Assembly: GCA_947623455.1 (NCBI GenBank)
Contig: OX392540.1
Span: forward strand, 9,689,432 to 9,753,431
Direction of reading: 5' to 3'
Length of the DNA stretch: 64,000 nucleotides
From: Mimachlamys varia
Taxonomy: Eukaryota; Mollusca; Bivalvia; Pectinida; Pectinidae
Below the pieces are notes generated by a model. It saw nothing but the letters and a program-made list of their open reading frames with translations. It was not told the DNA's origin and did not search any database. Shown here in pieces: positions 1 through 13,400 of this stretch. Within the stretch, counting starts at the first letter, position 1. Each line of letters begins with the position of its first letter. Position numbers and translations under genes: made by a program.

Positions 1-1608
1 TGAACACATGGAGTCTGCCTGTCCTGTATTCAGAGTTTCCCTCCTGTCTTGTATTCAGAGTTTTCCTCCTGTCCTGTTTAGACGAACACATTAAGTCTGC
101 CAGTCCTGTATTCAGAGTTTCCATCCTGTCCTGTATTCAGAGTTTCCCTCCTGTCCTGTTTACATGAACACATGAAGTCTGTCTGTCCTGTATTCAGAGT
201 TTCCTTCCTGTCCTGTTGACACGAACACATTAAGTCTCCCAGTCCTGTATTCAAAGTTTACCTCCTGTCCTGTATTCAGAATTTCCCTCCTGTCCTGTTT
301 ACATGAACAAATGAAGTCTGCCAGTCCTGTATTCCAAGTTTCCGTCCTGTCCTGTATTCAGAGTTTCCCTCTTGTCCTGTTTACACAAACACATTAAGTC
401 TGCCAGTCCTGTATTCAGAGTTTCCCTCCTGTCCTGTATTCAGAGTTTCCCTCCTGTCCTGTTTACAGGAACACATGAAGTCTGCCAGTCCTGTATTCAG
501 AGTTTCCCTCCTGTCCTGTTTAAATGAACACATGAAGTCTGCTTGTCCTGTATTCAGAGTTTCCCTCCTGTACTGTATTCAGAGTTTCCCTCCTTTCCTG
601 TTTATATGATCACATGAAGTCTGCCAGTCCTGTATTCAGAGTTTCCCTCTTGTTCTGTTTACATGAACACATGAAGTCTGCCAGTCCTGTATTCAGTGTT
701 TCCCTCCTGTCCTGTTTACATGAACACATGGAGTCTGCCTGTCCTGTATTCAAAGTTTCCCTCCTGTTCTCTTGACATGAACACATGAAGTCTGCCAGTC
801 CTGTATTCAGCGTTTCCCTCTTGTCTTGTTTACATGAACACATGTAGTCTGCCTGTCCTGTATTCAGAGTTTCCCTTCTTTCCTGTATTCAGAGTTTACC
901 TCCTTTCCTGTTTACATGAAAACATGAAGTCTGTCTGTCCTGTATTCAGAGTTTCCCTCCTGTTCTGTTTACATGAACACATGAAGTCTGCCTGTCCTGT
1001 ATTCAAAGTTTCCCTCCTGTTCTGTTTACATGAACACATGAAGTCTGCCAGTCCTGTATCCAGAGTTTCCCTCCAGTCCTGTATTCAGACTTTCCCTCCT
1101 GTCTTGTTTACATGAACACATGAAGTCTGCCTGTCCTGTATTCAGAGTTTCTCTTCTTTCCTGTATTCAGAGTTTCCCTCCTTTCCTGTTTACATGAAAA
1201 CATGAAGTCTGTCTGTCCTGTATTCAGAGTTTCCCTCTTGTCTTGTTTACATGAACACATGGAGTCTGCCTGTCCTGTATTCAGAGTTTCCCTCCTGTCT
1301 TGTATTCAGAGTTTCCCTCCTGTCCTGTTTAGACGAACACATTAAGTCTGCCAGTCCTGTATTCAGAGTTTCCCTCCTGTCTTGTATTTAGAGTTTCCCT
1401 CCTGTCCTGTTTACACCAACACATAAAGTCTCTCAGTCCTGTATACAGAGTTTCCATCCTGTCCTGTATTCAGAGTTTCCCTCCTGTCCTGTTTACATGA
1501 ACACATGAAGTCTGCCAGTCCTGTATTCAAAGTTTCCGTCCTGTCCTGTATTCAGAGTTTCCCTCCTGTCCTGTTTAGACGAACACATTAAGTCTGCCAG
1601 TCCTGTAT

Positions 1609-4130
1609 TCAGAGTTTCCCTCCTGTCTTGTATTTAGAGTTTCCCTCCTGTCCTGTTAACAAGAACACATAAAGTCTCTCAGTCCTGTATACAGAGTTTC
1701 CATCCTGTCCTGTATTCAGAGTTTCCCTCCTGTCCTGTTTACATGAACACATGAAGTCTGTCTGTCCTGTATTCAGAGTTTCCTTCCTGTCCTGTTGACA
1801 CGAACACATTAAGTCTCCCAGTCCTGTATTCAAAGTTTACCTCCTGTCCTGTATTCAGAATTTCCCTCCTGTCCTGTTTACATGAACAAATGAAGTCTGC
1901 CAGTCCTGTATTCCAAGTTTCCGTCCTGTCCTGTATTCAGAGTTTCCCTCCTGTCCTGTTTACACGAACACATTAAGTCTGCCAGTCCTGTATTCAGAGT
2001 TTCCCTCCTGTCCTGTATTCAGAGTTTCCCTCCTGTCCTGTTTACAGGAACACATGAAGTCTGCCAGTCCTGTATTCAGAGTTTCCCTCCTGTCCTGTTT
2101 AAATGAACACATGAAGTCTGCTTGTCCTGTATTCAGAGTTTCCCTCCTGTACTGTATTCAGAGTTTCCCTCCTTTCCTGTTTATATGATCACATGAAGTC
2201 TGCCAGTCCTGTATTCAGAGTTTCCCTCTTGTTCTGTTTACATGAACACATGAAGTCTGCCAGTCCTGTATTCAGTGTTTCCCTCCTGTCCTGTTTACAT
2301 GAACACATGGAGTCTGCCTGTCCTGTATTCAAAGTTTCCCTCCTGTTCTGTTGACATGAACACATGAAGTCTGCCAGTCCTGTATTCAGCGTTTCCCTCT
2401 TGTCTTGTTTACATGAACACATGTAGTCTGCCTGTCCTGTATTCAGAGTTTCCCTTCTTTCCTGTATTCAGAGTTTACCTCCTTTCCTGTTTACATGAAA
2501 ACATGAAGTCTGTCTGTTCTGTATTCAGAGTTTCCCTCCTGTTCTGTTTACATGAACACATGAAGTCTGCCTGTCCTGTATTCAAAGTTTCCCTCCTGTT
2601 CTGTTTACATGAACACATGAAGTCTGCCAGTCCTGTATCCAGAGTTTCCCTCCAGTCCTGTATTCAGACTTTCCCTCCTGTCTTGTTTACATGAACACAT
2701 GAAGTCTGCCTGTCCTGTATTCAGAGTTTCCCTCCTGTCTTGTATTCAGAGTTTCCCTCCTGTCCTGTTTAGACGAACACATTAAGTCTGCCAGTCCTGT
2801 ATTCAGAGTTTCCCTCCTGTCTTGTATTTAGAGTTTCCCTCCTGTCCTGTTAACACCAACACATAAAGTCTCTCAGTCCTGTATACAGAGTTTCCATCCT
2901 GTCCTGTATTCAGAGTTTCCCTCTTGTCCTGTTTACATGAACACATGAAGTCTGCCAGTCCTGTATTCAAAGTTTCCGTCCTGTCCTGTATTCAGAGTTT
3001 CCCTCCTGTCCTGTTTAGACGAACACATTAAGTCTGCCAGTCCTGTATTCAGAGTTTCCCTCCTGTCTTGTATTTAGAGTTTCCCTCCTGTCCTGTTAAC
3101 AAGAACACATAAAGTCTCTCAGTCCTGTATACAGAGTTTCCATCCTGTCCTGTATTCAGAGTTTCCCTCCTGTCCTGTTTACATGAACACATGAAGTCTG
3201 TCTGTCCTGTATTCAGAGTTTCCTTCCTGTCCTGTTGACACGAACACATTAAGTCTCCCAGTCCTGTATTCAAAGTTTACCTCCTGTCCTGTATTCAGAA
3301 TTTCCCTCCTGTCCTGTTTACATGAACAAATGAAGTCTGCCAGTCCTGTATTCCAAGTTTCCGTCCTGTCCTGTATTCAGAGTTTCCCTCCTGTCCTGTT
3401 TACACGAACACATTAAGTCTGCCAGTCCTGTATTCAGAGTTTCCCTCCTGTCCTGTATTCAGAGTTTCCCTCCTGTCCTGTTTACAGGAACACATGAAGT
3501 CTGCCAGTCCTGTATTCAGAGTTTCCCTCCTGTCCTGTTTAAATGAACACATGAAGTCTGCTTGTCCTGTATTCAGAGTTTCCCTCCTGTACTGTATTCA
3601 GAGTTTCCCTCCTTTCCTGTTTATATGATCACATGAAGTCTGCCAGTCCTGTATTCAGAGTTTCCCTCTTGTTCTGTTTACATGAACACATGAAGTCTGC
3701 CAGTCCTGTATTCAGTGTTTCCCTCCTGTCCTGTTTACATGAACACATGGAGTCTGCCTGTCCTGTATTCAAAGTTTCCCTCCTGTTCTGTTGACATGAA
3801 CACCTGAAGTCTGCCAGTCCTGTATTCAGCGTTTCCCTCTTGTCTTGTTTACATGAACACATGTAGTCTGCCTGTCCTGTATTCAGAGTTTCTCTTCTTT
3901 CCTGTATTCAGAGTTTACCTCCTTTCCTGTTTACATGAAAACATGAAGTCTGTCTGTCCTGTATTCAGTGTTTCCCTCCTGTCGTGTTTACATGAACACA
4001 TGGAGTCTGCCTGTCCTGTATTCAAAGTTTCCCTCCTGTTCTGTTGACATGAACACATGAAGTCTGCCAGTCCTGTATTCAGCGTTTCCCTCTTGTCTTG
4101 TTTACATGAACACATGTAGTCTGCCTGTCC
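1609..4130. repeat. Higher-order repeat, offset 1440 bp
   Basis: Ordered unit variants at 1609 and 2189 recur at 3049 and 3629, an offset of 1440 bp, with almost no differences by eye. The block at 610-1115 recurs at 2189-2694 with a larger offset of 1579 bp, so the first copy differs in length by a few units. This suggests duplication of blocks of about 25 units rather than one unit at a time. Boundaries are approximate. Confidence 0.75.
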
Positions 4131-5714
4131 TGTATTCAGAGTTTCCCTTCTTTCCTGTATTCAAAGTTTCCCTCCTGTTCTGTTGACATGAACACATGAA
4201 GTCTGCCAGTCCTGTATTCAGCGTTTCCCTCCTGTCTTGTTTACATGAACACATGTAGTCTGCCTGTCCTGTATTCAGAGTTTCCCTTCTTTCCTGTATT
4301 CAGAGTTTCCCTACTTTCCTGTTTACATGAAAACATGAAGTCTGTCTGTTCTGTATTCAGAGTTTCCCTCTTGTCTTGTTTACATGAACACATGGAGTCT
4401 GCCTGTCCTGTATTCAGAGTTTCCCTCCTGTCTTGTATTCAGAGTTTCCCTCCTGTCCTGTTTAGACGAACACATTAAGTCTGCCAGTCCTGTATTCAGA
4501 GTTTCCCTCCTGTCTTGTATTTAGAGTTTCCCTCCTGTCCTGTTAACACGAACACATAAAGTCTCTCAGTCCTGTATACAGAGTTTCCATCCTGTCCTGT
4601 ATTCAGAGTTTCCCTCCTGTCCTGTTTACACGAACACATTAAGTCTGCCAGTCCTGTATTCAGAGTTTCCCTCCTGTCCTGTATTCAGAGTTTCCCTCCT
4701 GTCCTGTTTACAGGAACACATGAAGTCTGCCAGTCCTGTATTCAGAGTTTCCCTCCTGTCCTGTTTAAATGAACACATGAAGTCTGCTTGTCCTGTATTC
4801 AGAGTTTCCCTCCTGTACTGTATTCAGAGTTTCCCTCCTTTCCTGTTTATATGATCACATGAAGTCTGCCAGTCCTGTATTCAGAGTTTCCCTCTTGTTC
4901 TGTTTACATGAACACATGAAGTCTGCCAGTCCTGTATTCAGTGTTTCCCTCCTGTCCTGTTTACATGAACACATGGAGTCTGCCTGTCCTGTATTCAAAG
5001 TTTCCCTCCTGTTCTGTTGACATGAACACATGAAGTCTGCCAGTCCTGTATTCAGCGTTTCCCTCTTGTCTTGTTTACATGAACACATGTAGTCTGCCTG
5101 TCCTGTATTCAGAGTTTCTCTTCTTTCCTGTATTCAGAGTTTCCCTCCTTTCCTGTTTACATGAAAACATGAAGTCTGTCTGTTTTGTATTCAGAGTTTC
5201 CCTCCTGTTCTGTTTACATGAACACATGAAGTCTGCCTGTCCTGTATTCAAAGTTTCCCTCCTGTTCTGTTGACATGAACACATTAAGTCTGCCAGTCCT
5301 GTATTCAGCGTTTCCCTCCTGTCTTGTTTACATGAACACATGTAGTCTGCCTGTCCTCTATTCAGAGTTTCCCTTCTTTCCTGTATTCAGAGTTTACCTC
5401 CTTTCCTGTTTACATGAAAACATGAAGTCTGTCTGTTCTGTATTCAGAGTTTCCCTCTTGTCTTGTTTACATGAACACATGGAGTCTGCCTGTCCTGTAT
5501 TCAGAGTTTCCCTCCTGTCTTGTATTCAGAGTTTCCCTCCTGTCCTGTTTAGACGAACAAATTAAGTCTGCCAGTCCTGTATTCAGAGTTTACCTCCTGT
5601 CTTGTATTTAGAGTTTCCCTCCTGTCCTGTTAACACGAACACATAAAGTCTCTCAGTCCTGTATACAGAGTTTCCATCCTGTCCTGTATTCAGAGTTTCC
5701 CTCCTGTCCTGTTT

Positions 5715-8700
5715 ACACGAACACATTAAGTCTGCCAGTCCTGTATTCAGAGTTTCCCTCCTGTCCTGTATTCAGAGTTTCCCTCCTGTCCTGTTTACAG
5801 GAACACATGAAGTCTGCCAGTCCTGTATTCAGAGTTTCCCTCCTGTCCTGTTTAAATGAACACATGAAGTCTGCTTGTCCTGTATTCAGAGTTTCCCTCC
5901 TGTACTGTATTCAGAGTTTCCCTCCTTTCCTGTTTATATGATCACATGAAGTCTGCCAGTCCTGTATTCAGAGTTTCCCTCTTGTTCTGTTTACATGAAC
6001 ACATGAAGTCTGCCAGTCCTGTATTCAGTGTTTCCCTCCTGTCCTGTTTACATGAACACATGGAGTCTGCCTGTCCTGTATTCAAAGTTTCCCTCCTGTT
6101 CTGTTGACATGAACACATGAAGTCTGCCAGTCCTGTATTCAGCGTTTCCCTCTTGTCTTGTTTACATGAACACATGTAGTCTGCCTGTCCTGTATTCAGA
6201 GTTTCTCTTCTTTCCTGTATTCAGAGTTTACCTCCTTTCCTGTTTACATGAAAACATGAAGTCTGTCTGTCCTGTATTCAGTGTTTCCCTCCTGTCCTGT
6301 TTACATGAACACATGGAGTCTGCCTGTCCTGTATTCAAAGTTTCCCTCCTGTTCTGTTGACATGAACACATGAAGTCTGCCAGTCCTGTATTCAGCGTTT
6401 CCCTCTTGTCTTGTTTACATGAACACATGTAGTCTGCCTGTCCTGTATTCAGAGTTTCCCTTCTTTCCTGTATTCAGAGTTTCCCTCCTTTCCTGTTTAC
6501 ATGAAAACATGAAGTCTGTCTGTTCTGTATTCAGAGTTTCCCTCCTGTTCTGTTTACATGAACACATGAAGTCTGCCTGTCCTGTATTCAAAGTTTCCCT
6601 CCTGTTCTGTTTACATGAACACATGAAGTCTGCCAGTCCTGTATTCAGCGTTTCCCTCCTGTCTTGTTTACATGAACACATGTAGTCTGCCTGTCCTGTA
6701 TTCAGAGTTTCCCTCCTGTCCTGTTTAAATGAACACATGAAGTCTGCTTGTCCTGTATTCAGAGTTTCCCTCCTGTACTGTATTCAGAGTTTCCCTCCTT
6801 TCCTGTTTATATGATCACATGAAGTCTGCCAGTCCTGTATTCAGAGTTTCCCTCTTGTTCTGTTTACATGAACACATGAAGTCTGCCAGTCCTGTATTCA
6901 GTGTTTCCCTCCTGTCCTGTTTACATGAACACATGGAGTCTGCCTGTCCTGTATTCAAAGTTTCCCTCCTGTTCTGTTGACATGAACACATGAAGTCTGC
7001 CAGTCCTGTATTCAGCGTTTCCCTCTTGTCTTGTTTACATGAACACATGTAGTCTGCCTGTCCTGTATTCAGAGTTTCTCTTCTTTCCTGTATTCAGAGT
7101 TTCCCTCCTTTCCTGTTTACATGAAAACATGAAGTCTGTCTGTTTTCTATTCAGAGTTTCCCTCCTGTTCTGTTTACATGAACACATGAAGTCTGCCTGT
7201 CCTGTATTCAAAGTTTCCCTCCTGTTCTGTTGACATGAACACATTAAGTCTGCCAGTCCTGTATTCAGCGTTTCCCTCCTGTCTTGTTTACATGAACACA
7301 TGTAGTCTGCCTGTCCTGTATTCAGAGTTTCCCTTCTTTCCTGTATTCAGAGTTTCCCTCCTTTCCTGTTTACATGAAAACATGAAGTCTGTCTGTTCTG
7401 TATTCAGAGTTTCCCTCTTGTCTTGTTTACATGAACACATGGAGTCTGCCTGTCCTGTATTCAGAGTTTCCCTCCTGTCTTGTATTCAGAGTTTCCCTCC
7501 TGTCCTGTTTAGACGAACACATTAAGTCTGCCAGTCCTGTATTCAGAGTTTCCCTCCTGTCCTGTATTCAGAGTTTCCCTCCTGTCCTGTTTACAGGAAC
7601 ACATGAAGTCTGCCAGTCCTGTATTCAGAGTTTCCCTCCTGTCCTGTTTAAATGAACACATGAAGTCTGCTTGTCCTGTATTCAGAGTTTCCCTCCTGTA
7701 CTGTATTCAGAGTTTCCCTCTTTTCCTGTTTATATGATCACATGAAGTCTGCCAGTCCTGTATTCAGAGTTTCCCTCTTGTTCTGTTTACATGAACACAT
7801 GAAGTCTGCCAGTCCTGTATTCAGTGTTTCCCTCCTGTCCTGTTTACATGAACACATGGAGTCTGCCTGTCCTGTATTCAAAGTTTCCCTCCTGTTCTGT
7901 TGACATGAACACATGAAGTCTGCCAGTCCTGTATTCAGCGTTTCCCTCTTGTCTTGTTTACATGAACACATGTAGTCTGCCTGTCCTGTATTCAGAGTTT
8001 CTCTTCTTTCCTGTATTCAGAGTTTACCTCCTTTCCTGTTTACATGAAAACATGAAGTCTGTCTGTCCTGTATTCAGTGTTTCTCTCCTGTCCTGTTTAC
8101 ATGAACACATGGAGTCTGCCTGTCCTGTATTCAAAGTTTCCCTCCTGTTCTGTTGACATGAACACATGAAGTCTGCCAGTCCTGTATTCAGCGTTTCCCT
8201 CTTGTCTTGTTTACATGAACACATGTAGTCTGCCTGTCCTGTATTCAGAGTTTCCCTTCTTTCCTGTATTCAGAGTTTCCCTCCTTTCCTGTTTACATGA
8301 AAACATGAAGTCTGTCTGTTCTGTATTCAGAGTTTCCCTCCTGTTCTGTTTACATGAACACATGAAGTCTGCCTGTCCTGTATTCAAAGTTTCCCTCCTG
8401 TTCTGTTTACATGAACACATGAAGTCTGCCAGTCCTGTATTCAGCGTTTCCCTCCTGTCTTGTTTACATGAACACATGTAGTCTGCCTGTCCTGTATTCA
8501 GAGTTTCCCTCCTGTCCTGTTTAAATGAACACATGAAGTCTGCTTGTCCTGTATTCAGAGTTTCCCTCCTGTACTGTATTCAGAGTTTCCCTCCTTTCCT
8601 GTTTATATGATCACATGAAGTCTGCCAGTCCTGTATTCAGAGTTTCCCTCTTGTTCTGTTTACATGAACACATGAAGTCTGCCAGTCCTGTATTCAGTGT

Positions 8701-10290
8701 TTCCCTCCTGTCCTGTTTACATGAACACATGGAGTCTGCCTGTCCTGTATTCAAAGTTTCCCTCCTGTTCTGTTGACATGAACACATGAAGTCTGCCAGT
8801 CCTGTATTCAGCGTTTCCCTCTTGTCTTGTTTACATGAACACATGTAGTCTGCCTGTCCTGTATTCAGAGTTTCTCTTCTTTCCTGTATTCAGAGTTTCC
8901 CTCCTTTCCTGTTTACATGAAAACATGAAGTCTGTCTGTTTTCTATTCAGAGTTTCCCTCCTGTTCTGTTTACATGAACACATGAAGTCTGCCTGTCCTG
9001 TATTCAAAGTTTCCCTCCTGTTCTGTTGACATGAACACATTAAGTCTGCCAGTCCTGTATTCAGCGTTTCCCTCCTGTCTTGTTTACATGAACACATGTA
9101 GTCTGCCTGTCCTGTATTCAGAGTTTCCCTTCTTTCCTGTATTCAGAGTTTCCCTCCTTTCCTGTTTACATGAAAACATGAAGTCTGTCTGTTCTGTATT
9201 CAGAGTTTCCCTCTTGTCTTGTTTACATGAACACATGGAGTCTGCCTGTCCTGTATTCAGAGTTTCCCTCCTGTCTTGTATTCAGAGTTTCCCTCCTGTC
9301 CTGTTTAGACGAACACATTAAGTCTGCCAGTCCTGTATTCAGAGTTTCCCTCCTGTCCTGTATTCAGAGTTTCCCTCCTGTCCTGTTTACAGGAACACAT
9401 GAAGTCTGCCAGTCCTGTATTCAGAGTTTCCCTCCTGTCCTGTTTAAATGAACACATGAAGTCTGCTTGTCCTGTATTCAGAGTTTCCCTCCTGTACTGT
9501 ATTCAGAGTTTCCCTCCTTTCCTGTTTATATGATCACATGAAGTCTGCCAGTCCTGTATTCAGAGTTTCCCTCTTGTTCTGTTTACATGAACACATGAAG
9601 TCTGCCAGTCCTGTATTCAGTGTTTCCCTCCTGTCCTGTTTACATGAACACATGGAGTCTGCCTGTCCTGTATTCAAAGTTTCCCTCCTGTTCTGTTGAC
9701 ATGAACACATGAAGTCTGCCAGTCCTGTATTCAGCGTTTCCCTCTTGTCTTGTTTACATGAACACATGTAGTCTGCCTGTCCTGTATTCAGAGTTTCTCT
9801 TCTTTCCTGTATTCAGAGTTTACCTCCTTTCCTGTTTACATGAAAACATGAAGTCTGTCTGTCCTGTATTCAGTGTTTCCCTCCTGTCGTGTTTACATGA
9901 ACACATGGAGTCTGCCTGTCCTGTATTCAAAGTTTCCCTCCTGTTCTGTTGACATGAACACATGAAGTCTGCCAGTCCTGTATTCAGCGTTTCCCTCTTG
10001 TCTTGTTTACATGAACACATGTAGTCTGCCTGTCCTGTATTCAGAGTTTCCCTTCTTTCCTGTATTCAGAGTTTCCCTCCTTTCCTGTTTACATGAAAAC
10101 ATGAAGTCTGTCTGTTCTGTATTCAGAGTTTCCCTCCTGTTCTGTTTACATGAACACATGAAGTCTGCCTGTCCTGTATTCAAAGTTTCCCTCCTGTTCT
10201 GTTTACATGAACACATGAAGTCTGCCAGTCCTGTATTCAGCGTTTCCCTCCTGTCTTGTTTACATGAACACATGTAGTCTGCCTGTCCTG
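5715..10290. repeat. Higher-order repeat, offset 1796 bp, about 2.5 copies
   Basis: Variant blocks at 5942, 6228, 6415, 6815 and 7035 recur at 7738, 8024, 8211, 8611 and 8831, all with an offset of exactly 1796 bp. The series continues at 9534, 9820 and 10007. The copies look nearly identical, so this is the youngest or best-homogenised part of array 1. The left edge is a judgement: similarity fades at about 5715. The right edge is where the block at 10264 departs from its partner near 8470. Confidence 0.8.
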
Positions 10291-10955
10291 TATTCAGAGT
10301 TTCCCTTCTTTCCTGTATTCAGAGTTTCCCTCCTTTCCTGTTTACATGAAAACATGAAGTCTGTCTGTTCTGTATTCAGAGTTTCCCTCTTGTCTTGTTT
10401 ACATGAACACATGGAGTCTGCCTGTCCTGTATTCAGAGTTTCCCTCCTGTCTTGTATTCAGAGTTTCCCTCCTGTCCTGTTTAGATGAACACATTAAGTC
10501 TGCCAGTCCTGTATTCAGAGTTTCCCTCCTGTCTTGTATTTAGAGTTTCCCTCCTGTCCTGTTAACACCAACACATAAAGTCTCTCAGTCCTGTATTCAG
10601 AGTTTCCATCCTGTCCTGTATTCAGAGTTTCCCTCCTGTCCTGTTTACATGAACACATGAAGTCTGTCTGTCCTGTATTCAGAGTTTCCTTCCTGTCCTG
10701 TTGACACGAACACATTAAGTCTCCCAGTCCTGTATTCAAAGTTTACCTCCTGTCCTGTATTCAGAATTTCCCTCCTGTCCTGTTTACATGAACAAATGAA
10801 GTCTGCCAGTCCTGTATTCCAAGTTTCCGTCCTGTCCTGTATTCAGAGTTTCCCTCCTGTCCTGTTTAAATGAACACATGAAGTCTGCTTGTCCTGTATT
10901 CAGAGTTTCCCTCCTGTACTGTATTCAGAGTTTCCCTCCTTTCCTGTTTATATGA

Positions 10956-13400
10956 TCACATGAAGTCTGCCTGTCTTGTATTCAGAGTTTCCCTCTTGTT
11001 CTGTTTACATGAACACATGAAGTCTGCCAGTCCTGTATTCAGTGTTTCCCTCCTGTCCTGTTTACATGAACACATGAAGTCTGTCTGTCCTGTATTCAGA
11101 GTTTCCTTCCTGTCCTGTTGACACGAACACATTAAGTCTCCCAGTCCTGTATTCAAAGTTTACCTCCTGTCCTGTATTCAGAATTTCCCTCCTGTCCTGT
11201 TTACATGAACAAATGAAGTCTGCCAGTCCTGTATTCCAAGTTTCCGTCCTGTCCTGTATTCAGAGTTTCCCTCCTGTCCTGTTTACACGAACACATTAAG
11301 TCTGCCAGTCCTGTATTCAGAGTTTCCCTCCTGTCCTGTATTCAGAGTTTCCCTCCTGTCCTGTTTACAGGAACACATGAAGTCTGCCAGTCCTGTATTC
11401 AGAGTTTCCCTCCTGTCCTGTTTAAATGAACACATGAAGTCTGCTTGTCCTGTATTCAGAGTTTCCCTCCTGTACTGTATTCAGAGTTTCCCTCCTTTCC
11501 TGTTTATATGATCACATGAAGTCTGCCTGTCTTGTATTCAGAGTTTCCCTCTTGTTCTGTTTACATGAACACATGAAGTCTGCCAGTCCTGTATTCAGTG
11601 TTTCCCTCCTGTCCTGTTTACATGAACACATGGAGTCTGCCTGTCCTGTATTCAAAGTTTCCCTCCTGTTCTGTTGACATGAACACATGAAGTCTGCCAG
11701 TCCTGTATTCAGCGTTTCCCTCTTGTCTTGTTTACATGAACACATGTAGTCTGCCTGTCCTGTATTCAGAGTTTCTCTTCTTTCCTGTATTCAGAGTTTA
11801 CCTCCTTTCCTGTTTACATGAAAACATGAAGTCTGTCTGTTCTGTATTCAGAGTTTCCCTCTTGTCTTGTTTACATGAACACATGGAGTCTGCCTGTCCT
11901 GTATTCAGAGTTTCCCTCCTGTCTTGTATTCAGAGTTTCCCTCCTGTCCTGTTTAGACGAACACATTAAGTCTGCCAGTCCTGTATTCAGAGTTTCCCTC
12001 CTGTCTTGTATTTAGAGTTTCCCTCCTGTCCTGTTAACACCAACACATAAAGTCTCTCAGTCCTGTATACAGAGTTTCCATCCTGTCCTGTATTCAGAGT
12101 TTCCCTCCTGTCCTGTTTACATGAACACATGAAGTCTGTCTGTCCTGTATTCAGAGTTTCCTTCCTGTCCTGTTGACACGAACACATTAAGTCTCCCAGT
12201 CCTGTATTCAAAGTTTACCTCCTGTCCTGTATTCAGAATTTCCCTACTGTCCTGTTTACATGAACAAATGAAGTCTGCCAGTCCTGTATTCCAAGTTTCC
12301 GTCCTGTCCTGTATTCAGAGTTTCCCTCCTGTCCTGTTTACACGAACACATTAAGTCTGCCAGTCCTGTATTCAGAGTTTCCCTCCTGTCCTGTATTCAG
12401 AGTTTCCCTCCTGTCCTGTTTACAGGAACACATGAAGTCTGCCAGTCCTTTATTCAGAGTTTCCCTCCTGTCCTGTTTAAATGAACACATGAAGTCTGCT
12501 TGTCCTGTATTCAGAGTTTCCCTCCTGTACTGTATTCAGAGTTTCCCTCCTTTCCTGTTTATATGATCACATGAAGTCTGCCTGTCTTGTATTCAGAGTT
12601 TCCCTCTTGTTCTGTTTACATGAACACATGAAGTCTGCCAGTCCTGTATTCAGTGTTTCCCTCCTGTCCTGTTTACATGAACACATGAAGTCTGTCTGTC
12701 CTGTATTCAGAGTTTCCTTCCTGTCCTGTTGACACAAACACATTAAGTCTCCCAGTCCTGTATTCAAAGTTTACCTCCTGTCCTGTATTCAGAATTTCCC
12801 TCCTGTCCTGTTTACATGAACAAATGAAGTCTGCCAGTCCTGTATTCCAAGTTTCCGTCCTGTCCTGTATTCAGAGTTTCCCTCCTGTCCTGTTTACACG
12901 AACACATTAAGTCTGCCAGTCCTGTATTCAGAGTTTCCCTCCTGTCCTGTATTCAGAGTTTCCCTCCTGTCCTGTTTACAGGAACACATGAAGTCTGCCA
13001 GTCCTGTATTCAGAGTTTCCCTCCTGTCCTGTTTAAATGAACACATGAAGTCTGCTTGTCCTGTATTCAGAGTTTCCCTCCTGTACTGTATTCAGAGTTT
13101 CCCTCCTTTCCTGTTTATATGATCACATGAAGTCTGCCAGTCCTGTATTCAGAGTTTCCCTCTTGTTCTGTTTACATGAACACATGAAGTCTGCCAGTCC
13201 TGTATTCAGTGTTTCCCTCCTGTCCTGTTTACATGAACACATGGAGTCTGCCTGTCCTGTATTCAAAGTTTCCCTCCTGTTCTGTTGACATGAACACATG
13301 AAGTCTGCCAGTCCTGTATTCAGCGTTTCCCTCTTGTCTTGTTTACATGAACACATGTAGTCTGCCTGTCCTGTATTCAGAGTTTCTCTTCTTTCCTGTA
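10956..13400. repeat. Higher-order repeat, offset 1611 bp
   Basis: Blocks starting at 10956 and 11512 recur at 12567 and 13123, an offset of 1611 bp. A sub-block recurs at shorter distance (10515 and 11987, offset 1472 bp), which indicates different deletions inside copies. Edges are approximate. Confidence 0.65.
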